Part shown: piece by piece, positions 55,592-62,229 of the stretch
Layout: each line of letters starts with the position of its first letter
Position numbering within the stretch: position 1 is the first letter of the stretch
Source of the DNA: Pedobacter sp. HDW13
Lineage (GTDB): Bacteria; Bacteroidota; Bacteroidia; Sphingobacteriales; Sphingobacteriaceae
Length of the DNA stretch: 64,000 bases
Reading direction: 5' to 3'
Assembly: GCF_011303555.1 (NCBI RefSeq)
Contig: NZ_CP049868.1
Span: forward strand, 1,798,001-1,862,000
Notes under the pieces: model-generated
What the model was told of the DNA's origin: nothing
Seen by the model: the letters and a program-made list of their open reading frames with translations, nothing else
The model's database searches: none
Made by a program: the position numbers and the translations under genes

Positions 55592-57070
55592 TTACTTTTT
55601 CAGAAGCTTTAACAAATTATTTTTTTCAAAATAAAACATGCCTACTAAAAATATAATCAGCAACCCGTTTCCAAAGTAAATATTTTGTTTAAATACCCAA
55701 AAAGAAAGGTAAACTAAAATTATGGAAACAACAAGATAGGCAACCATGCGCTTTAAATTATAAGGAATAGGGTAATGCTTTTGTCCCAACACGTAAGAAA
55801 TAACCATAATAATCAGGTAAGCAAACATAGATACCCAGGCAGAACCAATGTAGCTGTACTTTGGTATTAAAATGATGTTCATAACAATGGTAAACACTGC
55901 ACCCACCAGCGAAATGTATAAACCAAAACGTGTCTGATCAGACAAACGGTACCAAACAGATAGATTCATGTAAATACCCAGGCACACATACCCAAACAAC
56001 AGGTATGGAACCGCTGTCAATCCAACCCAATATTTATCTGAAATAAAATGTTTAATAATTTCAATGTTTGCCGTTAAGCCAACAAACAGAATGGATAAAG
56101 CCAGAACAAAATAATACAGGATGGTTGCATAGGTTTGTTTTGCATTGGCGTTTTTAGCATGACTGAAAAAGAAAGGTTCTGCTCCAAGCCTGAATGCTGT
56201 GTTGAAAATACTGATAAAAATAGCCAGTTTACATACTGCACCATAAATACCAATGTCATGATCGGCTATATTGGTTGGCAGGTATTTACTCAATAAAATT
56301 TTATCCAGGTTTTCGTTAATAATAAATGACAGGTTGGCAACCAGCACGGGCCAGCTATAACCGAACATATTGCTAAATAAGGCTTTATTAAACTTAAACT
56401 CGATTTCTAAGAACTGAGGCAAAAGCATTATGAATGTAACTATGCTTGCAATTAAATTGGAAATAAATACATACCCAACCCAACGCCCTTTATACCAGGA
56501 CAACAACCATCCGCTTCCCATATCATTTTTAATTAACCAGGGAATGCCAAAAATAAATATCAGATTGAATCCCACGAATACACCAATATTTAAGAACTTG
56601 ATGAGGCTGTAACGAAACGGCTTTCCATCGGCCCTCAGTTTGGCAAATGGAATTACGCTAATGGCATCTACAAATAAGATCCAGACAAAGTATTGCACAT
56701 ATAATTTTTGGTTGGCAAGTTCCGAAATGCTTCCATTTAGTGTAAACCGGGCCAGATAATCTGAAAAAACCAATCCCGTTATTAAGAAAAGGATTGAAAT
56801 AAAAGCGATAACCAAAAAGCTGTTGTTATATACTTCCTGTTTTTTATCCTCATGCTTATTCAGATATCGGAAATAGGTAGTTTCCATTCCAAACGCCAAA
56901 ATGGGATTAATGATGGAAACGTAACTGAACATTTTGGTAAATATCCCGTATACGCTTGTTGGATAAACCCGGGTATAAATAGGGGTCAGGATAAAATTGA
57001 ATAAACGCGAAAAGATGGTACTTAAACCGTAAATCAGCGTTTGTCCGGCAAACTTTTTATATACAGACAT
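55592..57070 (-). CDS. Polysaccharide-type flippase (Wzx/MATE-like)
   Basis: 492 residues with about fourteen hydrophobic segments and the Wzx/RfbX-like N-terminus (FAGQTLIYGLSTIFSRLFNF, ILTPIYTRVYPTSVYGIFTK). These lipid-linked oligosaccharide flippases move undecaprenyl-linked sugar units across the inner membrane. No glycosyltransferases are adjacent, so the polymer it serves (O-antigen, capsule or protein glycan) cannot be told. MurJ is less likely because that family has a different N-terminus. Confidence 0.85.
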   Translation of the reverse strand: MSVYKKFAGQTLIYGLSTIFSRLFNFILTPIYTRVYPTSVYGIFTKMFSYVSIINPILAFGMETTYFRYLNKHEDKKQEVYNNSFLVIAFISILFLITGLVFSDYLARFTLNGSISELANQKLYVQYFVWILFVDAISVIPFAKLRADGKPFRYSLIKFLNIGVFVGFNLIFIFGIPWLIKNDMGSGWLLSWYKGRWVGYVFISNLIASIVTFIMLLPQFLEIEFKFNKALFSNMFGYSWPVLVANLSFIINENLDKILLSKYLPTNIADHDIGIYGAVCKLAIFISIFNTAFRLGAEPFFFSHAKNANAKQTYATILYYFVLALSILFVGLTANIEIIKHFISDKYWVGLTAVPYLLFGYVCLGIYMNLSVWYRLSDQTRFGLYISLVGAVFTIVMNIILIPKYSYIGSAWVSMFAYLIIMVISYVLGQKHYPIPYNLKRMVAYLVVSIILVYLSFWVFKQNIYFGNGLLIIFLVGMFYFEKNNLLKLLKK

Positions 57071-57201
57071 ATTTTAGTAGCAAGAAAAAATGATGATAGC
57101 AAAAAACAAGATGCTTAGCAGCAAGAGATTAGTAGGTAACCAAAGGCTCGTAGCGCACCGCTTGATAATTGATTCTCTATACCTGATACTCACTGCCTCT
57201 A

Positions 57202-57474
57202 TTACTTCCTTAAAATTTCAAAATTACGATAGTTTTTCACTTCGGCTTCGTTTACTACAACATTTTCTACGCGTGAACGATCGGGTCCTTCATGGCACCA
57301 GTTTACAAATTCTTCGAGAAAAATATCCTCACCTTCTGCTTCAATATATACCGAGCCATCCTTTTCGTTCCGTACAAAACCATTCACCATCATCTGGTTG
57401 GCAATAATTTTAGTGGTTTCCCTAAAGCCTACGCCCTGCACTTTACCTGTTATTGTTATATTGAGGTGTTTCAT
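57202..57474 (-). CDS. Acylphosphatase
   Basis: The 90-residue protein has the acylphosphatase signature: [14 protein letters not shown] with catalytic Arg18 and [17 protein letters not shown] with Asn36. It hydrolyses acyl phosphates such as acetyl phosphate or 1,3-bisphosphoglycerate; its precise cellular role is not clear in bacteria. The length fits the family (about 90-100). It lies between the flippase and the nitronate monooxygenase gene. Confidence 0.92.
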   Translation of the reverse strand: MKHLNITITGKVQGVGFRETTKIIANQMMVNGFVRNEKDGSVYIEAEGEDIFLEEFVNWCHEGPDRSRVENVVVNEAEVKNYRNFEILRK

Positions 57475-57537
57475 TTATTGTTGTAAAATTGAAATGTTTT
57501 AAAGTTGCAAAGTTAGTAAACCAAATGTATCCTTATG

Positions 57538-58494
57538 TTATAAGTCCAATTCGTTTTGCAATTGTTTAATTCGTACTATTTCAATTTTAAACTCCTGCCA
57601 TATTTCTTCGAGTATAACGCTTGCAGGCCTGATTTCTTTTAGCATGGCCGAAACCTGACCAATTTCAAGTTCACCTTCTTCCATGTCACCTTCAAACATA
57701 CCCAGTTTTGCTCTCGCCCGGCCTAAAAGTTCCATTAACTCTGTCCGGTTAGCTCCCTCAGCTTCGGCAAAAGCAATGGTATTGGCAAATTCATTTTTTA
57801 ATAACCGTACCGGAACCAGTTTTTTCAAGGCAAGTTTGGTATCACCCTCAGCTGCTGCAATAATTTTATGCTTAAATGCCGGGTGTGCCGACGATTCTTC
57901 GGCCACAGCAAAAGCCGATCCCACCTGAACAGCATCAGCACCTAAAGCAAAGGCTGCCAGCATGGCTTTTCCACTGCCTATACCACCTGCTGCAATTACA
58001 GGAATCTGCACCACTGCTTTAATCATCGGAATTAAACATAGGGTGGTGGTTTCTTCACGCCCATTGTGCCCACCAGCTTCAAAACCCTCAGCAACAATGG
58101 CATCTACCCCCACTTCTTCTGCTTTTAGCGCAAATTTGGTGTTTGCAATAACATGAACAACGGTAATCCCTTTATCTTTCAAAATTTTAGTCCATGTGGC
58201 CGGATTGCCCGCCGATGAAAAAACAATTTTCACACCTTCGTCAATTACAATATCAATAATTTCCTGGATGTTGGGATACAGCAACGGAATATTAACACCA
58301 AAAGGCTTATCGGTAGCTTTTTTACATTTTTGAATGTGTTCTCTTAAAACCTCAGGATACATGGAGCCTGCTCCAATAATGCCTAAACCACCAGCATTAG
58401 AAACTGCAGAAGCCAGTTTCCAACCGCTACACCAAACCATGCCAGCCTGGATAATGGGATATTTAATATTGAAAAGTTTGCAGATTGGGTTCAT
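57538..58494 (-). CDS. Nitronate monooxygenase-family flavoprotein (2-nitropropane dioxygenase/FabK-like)
   Basis: The 318-residue TIM-barrel flavoprotein begins with NIKYPIIQAGMVWCSGWKLA, SNAGGLGIIGAGSM, and has GFEAGGHNGREETTTLCL, PVIAAGGIGSGKAMLAAFALG and GADAVQVGSAF, all FMN and substrate-site segments. The His in GGHNG is the usual catalytic one. Substrates might be nitronates, or enoyl-ACP (as in FabK). The family cannot be split by eye. It is separated from the amidohydrolase gene by three bases, so the two are likely one operon. Confidence 0.85.
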   Translation of the reverse strand: MNPICKLFNIKYPIIQAGMVWCSGWKLASAVSNAGGLGIIGAGSMYPEVLREHIQKCKKATDKPFGVNIPLLYPNIQEIIDIVIDEGVKIVFSSAGNPATWTKILKDKGITVVHVIANTKFALKAEEVGVDAIVAEGFEAGGHNGREETTTLCLIPMIKAVVQIPVIAAGGIGSGKAMLAAFALGADAVQVGSAFAVAEESSAHPAFKHKIIAAAEGDTKLALKKLVPVRLLKNEFANTIAFAEAEGANRTELMELLGRARAKLGMFEGDMEEGELEIGQVSAMLKEIRPASVILEEIWQEFKIEIVRIKQLQNELDL

Positions 58495-58497
58495 AAA

Positions 58498-59658
58498 CTA
58501 AATTAATCTTGTTACTTGATCACTTTCAATAATAAAACCTTCTGAAAGCTGTACGAGGTTTAACCCTGGTGTTTTACCAATTTCTATCGTACCTAACCGT
58601 TCATCCAATCCAAGAAATTCGGCACCATTAATGGTTGCCCATTGTAAAAGTTTTTCAAAATCAACCTGTTTATATTCCTGAAGGGTTTTCATTTCGGCTA
58701 ATATATTAAGCTGATGGTTACTGGCCAGACTATCGGTCCCTAAAGTAATTTTCACACCTTCCTCTACAAGTAGATCAACATCGGGCAACGCATTTTCTAT
58801 ATATAAGTTGGCCAGCGGACAAAGGCACCAGTATAAATTTGAATTGTTTTGTTTGGCAAACTCCACGTCGGCCCGGTTCGAAACTGTATTGTGTACCAGC
58901 AAGGTTTTTTGTTTCGCTATATAAGGCAGCCAGCTTTGCAACGATGTTTTTTTAGTGGGTTCGAAAAACGAAATGTCCAATCCCAAAAATTGGTACAAAG
59001 CTAAAAACCCGCCTGTTTTATCTTCAAAAAAAGCATTTTCATCAACAGTTTCCTGATTATGTACACTGATTAAACTCCCTTCATTTTGTGCTTCGGTATT
59101 AATTAACCTGAACAATTCAGGAGAAACAGAATATGGTGCATGGGGAACCACAGCAGCTGAGAGCGGACTAAATGCCTCTCTAATTCCTTTGGTATAATCC
59201 ATTATTGCCGCTGCACGTTCGGGATTAAAGCCCATTGCCTCTACAAAAGTATAGTAGTGTATTTTACTGTTTTGCTTTATTGCTTTTGAAACGATCTGGT
59301 TAGCAATATCGCCAACGGCAACAATCCCGTTTTCAAACATTTGCTGATCAGCCTTTTGCATAGCCAATTCAATCTGTAAGGTATCGCTCTGCCTGCTTTT
59401 AATAATAGATTGAACAAATTCTACCAAACCAGTCTTTTCCGGTATCAACCCCAGCATGTGCGAAAGCTCTAAATGGCAATGCGTATTGATAAAGCCGGGA
59501 ACAATAGCGCCTTTATGATGACCTACATCCAGATTTTTTGCCGTTGCAGCAGTTAACACCTGTTGTATTTCACCGGCGGCATTTACCGCAATTACACCAT
59601 TTTTAATTGGCGAACTACTTACAGGAAAAATCCAATCGGCAGAAAAGTATTTAAGCAT
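58498..59658 (-). CDS. Amidohydrolase-family protein (cytosine deaminase/ATZ-TRZ-like)
   Basis: 386 residues with the metal-dependent amidohydrolase motifs: the beta-rich N-terminal cap, GFINTHCHLELSHM (HxH pair), VPHAPYSVSPEL (His), SVHNQETVDE (His) and LGTDSLASNHQLN (catalytic Asp), plus a C-terminal GTIEIGKTPGLNLVQL cap strand. The closest classes are aminodeoxyfutalosine deaminase, guanine deaminase and 5-methylthioadenosine/S-adenosylhomocysteine deaminase. I cannot choose between them by eye. Whether a futalosine pathway exists would need genes outside this window. Confidence 0.83.
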   Translation of the reverse strand: MLKYFSADWIFPVSSSPIKNGVIAVNAAGEIQQVLTAATAKNLDVGHHKGAIVPGFINTHCHLELSHMLGLIPEKTGLVEFVQSIIKSRQSDTLQIELAMQKADQQMFENGIVAVGDIANQIVSKAIKQNSKIHYYTFVEAMGFNPERAAAIMDYTKGIREAFSPLSAAVVPHAPYSVSPELFRLINTEAQNEGSLISVHNQETVDENAFFEDKTGGFLALYQFLGLDISFFEPTKKTSLQSWLPYIAKQKTLLVHNTVSNRADVEFAKQNNSNLYWCLCPLANLYIENALPDVDLLVEEGVKITLGTDSLASNHQLNILAEMKTLQEYKQVDFEKLLQWATINGAEFLGLDERLGTIEIGKTPGLNLVQLSEGFIIESDQVTRLI

Positions 59659-59757
59659 ACCTGCAAATTAAGTGGATTAAACCAAGGCATCAAAATATAT
59701 TGACGGCTAAATAAAATGATTTTATAATAATAAGGTGGTAAGGGAAGAAAGAAAAAG

Positions 59758-59830
<73 letters not shown>

Positions 59831-59968
59831 TTTTAATCGGGCTGCAATGATAGAAAAAAAATCTCTTTTTAAAAAAATTAAATCAAAAATATTTAAAAGC
59901 AAGGTGTCTTAACCAGCACAGCCTATTATTTAACCTCAAAAGTTGACCATACCTGTAGTTATTCTCCC

Positions 59969-59995
59969 CAATGTGTGGAGGAACTCCACACATTG
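59969..59995. repeat. Perfect 12-bp inverted repeat
   Basis: CAATGTGTGGAG and CTCCACACATTG flank a central GAA. It is the most perfect palindrome in the window, lies upstream of the small secreted protein genes and is not followed by a T run on either strand, so it does not look like a terminator. It could be an operator or a structured RNA element. Confidence 0.6.
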
Positions 59996-60045
59996 TAAAA
60001 CCATACAAAACAATAAATAATTAATAATCAGAAGATTAACAATCT

Positions 60046-60061
60046 GTGCCAGTTTTGGCAC
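60046..60061. repeat. Short hairpin upstream of first small secreted protein
   Basis: GTGCCA and TGGCAC surround GTTT. It lies 55 bases upstream of the ATG at 60117 and might be an operator or leader hairpin. Confidence 0.4.
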
Positions 60062-60116
60062 CATTATGAAACCTTAGCAAGTATTGTTACATAAATTAAA
60101 TTTTAAAAATCATACT

Positions 60117-60431
60117 ATGAAAAAGTTCGTATTAGCAGCAACAGTATTAGCATTAGCAGGATTCTCAACCGTAAAAGCAAGTGAAGTTAAAGATTTAAAA
60201 CCTACTGCAATTGTAGCAGTTCAAGATAGCGCAGTGAAAACTCCGGTTAAATTAGAAGAATTACCTGAGCCGGTAGCTAAAGCATTAAAATCTGATGCAT
60301 ATAAAGGATGGACCGCTACTGAGGCATGGTCGGTTAAAGAAGGAACAAAAGAGTATTACTTAATCAATGTTAAAAAAGAAGCAGAAACAGGTTCTGTGAA
60401 AATTGACAAAGACGGTAAACCAGTTCAATAA
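60117..60431 (+). CDS. Small secreted protein, copy 1 of tandem pair
   Basis: The 104-residue protein has a signal peptide (1-22, MKKFVLAATVLAL to TVKA) and a small alpha/beta domain with KLEELPEPVAKALKSDAYKG, WTATEAWSVKEGTKEYYLI and VKKEAETGSVKIDKDGKPVQ. It is nearly identical to the gene 80 bases downstream, and the last 51 residues are the same. It resembles PepSY-like or periplasmic-inhibitor-like domains (DUF2874 type) of Bacteroidota, but this is a pattern impression. ATG 60117 is chosen over an upstream in-frame ATG at 60084 because it sits at the signal peptide. Confidence 0.75.
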   Translation: MKKFVLAATVLALAGFSTVKASEVKDLKPTAIVAVQDSAVKTPVKLEELPEPVAKALKSDAYKGWTATEAWSVKEGTKEYYLINVKKEAETGSVKIDKDGKPVQ

Positions 60432-60471
60432 TTTAAATTGTATAAGCGCCGTTCAGGCATAATTAATATAA

Positions 60472-60491
60472 GCGTAGCCTTTGTGCTACGC
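60472..60491. repeat. Hairpin between the tandem paralogues
   Basis: GCGTAGC and GCTACGC form a stem around CTTTGT. It lies between the two small secreted protein genes and may affect message stability or termination; no clear T run follows. Confidence 0.4.
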
Positions 60492-60511
60492 ATCACCTCA
60501 AATTAAAAAAA

Positions 60512-60826
60512 ATGAAAAAATTAATTTTATCAGCTGCGTTCTTAGCTTTTGCAGGATTCTCAGCAGTACAGGCAAGTGAAGTAAATACAATGAAAAATGC
60601 TGCAATTGTTGCAGTTCAAGATAGCGCAGTAAAAACTCCGATTAAATTAGAAGAACTACCTGAGCCAGTTAAAACTGCATTAAAATCTGATGCATATAAA
60701 GGATGGACCGCTACTGAAGCATGGTCTGTTAAAGAAGGAACCAAGGAGTATTACTTAATCAATGTTAAAAAAGAAGCAGAAACAGGTTCTGTGAAAATTG
60801 ACAAAGACGGTAAACCCGTACAATAA
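60512..60826 (+). CDS. Small secreted protein, copy 2 of tandem pair
   Basis: The 104-residue protein starts with a signal peptide (MKKLILSAAFLAFAGFS, ending VQA). It agrees with copy 1 except in the signal peptide and the N-terminal linker. From ALKSDAYKG to the C-terminus the two proteins are the same, and their DNA differs in only a few silent positions. The strong conservation of the mature part compared with the variable signal points to recent duplication or gene conversion. A terminator follows at 60854. Confidence 0.77.
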   Translation: MKKLILSAAFLAFAGFSAVQASEVNTMKNAAIVAVQDSAVKTPIKLEELPEPVKTALKSDAYKGWTATEAWSVKEGTKEYYLINVKKEAETGSVKIDKDGKPVQ

Positions 60827-60853
60827 AACCCAAATATTACATCTACCTAGTAT

Positions 60854-60889
60854 AAGAAAGCCGGATTATGTCCGGCTTTTCTTATTTTT
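60854..60889 (+). terminator. Terminator after the small-protein pair
   Basis: AAGAAAGCCGGA and TCCGGCTTTTCTT pair with one bulged base around TTATG, followed by ATTTTTG. It ends the small-protein transcript. The T run coincides with the -7 box of the next gene. Confidence 0.75.
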
Positions 60890-60890
60890 G
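60883..60890 (+). promoter_or_regulatory. Possible -7 box overlapping the terminator, before the NtrC-type gene
   Basis: TATTTTTG fits TAnnTTTG and ends 4 bases before ATG 60895. A transcript from it would be leaderless. No good TTG is placed upstream, because the terminator stem occupies that region. Confidence 0.3.
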
Positions 60891-60894
60891 TTAC

Positions 60895-62226
60895 ATGGCG
60901 AGAATCCTGATTTTAGAAGATGATACTACTTTTGCTCAATTACTTGAAGGTTTTTTAACAAAAAACGATCACGCGATTACCCTTGTAACCCATGTAAAAC
61001 AGTCTTTTAAACAGATTGAAAATAACGAATTTGAACTACTATTAATCGATTACCGCCTGCCAGATGGAACTGGCTTTGATGTGCTTAACCACCTTCGTGA
61101 TCAGGGGATATCCATTCCGGTAATTATTATGACCAGCTTTAATGATGTGCGTACCGCTGTAAGATCTATCCAGCTAGGTGCATTCGATTATATTACCAAA
61201 CCGGTTAATCCAGATGAGCTTTTAATGGTAATTAAGAACTCTTTAGCTAAAAAGGATTTAAAAAGCACGGAACCTGAACAGATAAACAGCGATTTTATAA
61301 AAGGCAAAAGTGCCATTGCCGATAAACTATACGGCCACATTAACCTGGTAGCACCTACCGATATGTCGGTAATTATTCAGGGTGAAAGTGGTACCGGAAA
61401 AGAATTTGCAGCCCGAACGTTGCATCAGCAGAGTAAACGTGCCGACAAGCCCTTTGTGGCAATAGATTGTGGCGCATTATCGAAAGATTTGGCAGCCAGC
61501 GAATTATTCGGGCATATTAAAGGAGCTTTTACCGGTGCTTTAAACGATAAAAAAGGACAGTTCGAAGCGGCAAACGGCGGAACCCTATTTTTAGATGAAG
61601 TTGGAAACCTGAGTTACGAAGTGCAGATTAAACTACTGCGGGCTTTACAGGAAAGAGTAATCCAGCCGCTGGGCAGCACCAAACAAATTCCGGTTAATGT
61701 TCGCATCGTTACCGCTACCAACGATGATTTGGCCAACAGCATACAGCAGGGAGAGTTTCGCGAAGATTTATACCACCGTTTGAACGAATTTAAAATCCAG
61801 CTTCCGCCTTTACGCGAGCGGGGGGGTGATCTTGAATTATTCATCAATCATTTTATACAACTGGCGAACCGTGACCTTGAACGTAACGTTAAAAGCGTAT
61901 CGGCCGAGGCAAAATCACTTCTACTCCATTACGATTGGCCGGGTAACCTGCGCGAGTTAAGCAATGTAATTAAACGAATGGTTTTGCTAAGTCCGGGCGA
62001 GGTGGCGCAGATAGAAGCCCTACCAGATGAAATGATGATTGCTGTTCATCAGCAAACGCAGCCCGGAAGTTCTTCTGATTTAAAGGCTGTTAATGAACAG
62101 AACGAAAAAACACTCATTGCCGAAACGCTGATTAAAGTTAAGCACAACAAATCAAAAGCGGCAAAAATGTTAAATATCGATCGCAAAACCTTATATGCGA
62201 AAATGGAGCGTTACGGTATTGAGTAA
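60895..62226 (+). CDS. NtrC-family sigma-54-dependent response regulator
   Basis: 443 residues from ATG 60895 (MARILILEDD). Residues 1-115 form a receiver domain with phospho-acceptor Asp52 (LLLIDYRLPDGTG) and Lys102. Residues 135-375 form an AAA+ domain with Walker A GESGTGKE (163-170), GAFTGA (210-215, the sigma-54 contact loop), GGTLFLDEV and the arginine finger region. The C-terminal 40 residues form a Fis-type helix-turn-helix (KSKAAKMLNIDRKTLYAKM). When phosphorylated it activates sigma-54 promoters. The start at 60868 is rejected because it lies in the terminator loop. Its partner is probably the hybrid kinase it meets tail to tail, 3 bases apart. Confidence 0.94.
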   Translation: MARILILEDDTTFAQLLEGFLTKNDHAITLVTHVKQSFKQIENNEFELLLIDYRLPDGTGFDVLNHLRDQGISIPVIIMTSFNDVRTAVRSIQLGAFDYITKPVNPDELLMVIKNSLAKKDLKSTEPEQINSDFIKGKSAIADKLYGHINLVAPTDMSVIIQGESGTGKEFAARTLHQQSKRADKPFVAIDCGALSKDLAASELFGHIKGAFTGALNDKKGQFEAANGGTLFLDEVGNLSYEVQIKLLRALQERVIQPLGSTKQIPVNVRIVTATNDDLANSIQQGEFREDLYHRLNEFKIQLPPLRERGGDLELFINHFIQLANRDLERNVKSVSAEAKSLLLHYDWPGNLRELSNVIKRMVLLSPGEVAQIEALPDEMMIAVHQQTQPGSSSDLKAVNEQNEKTLIAETLIKVKHNKSKAAKMLNIDRKTLYAKMERYGIE

Positions 62227-62229
62227 TCG

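Noticed and set aside
60055..60072. Sigma-54 promoter (TGGCAC) upstream of the first small secreted protein
   Set aside because: The -24-like TGGCAC is present but the required GC at -12 is absent at the right distance; TGGCAC is also explained as one arm of the hairpin at 60046.
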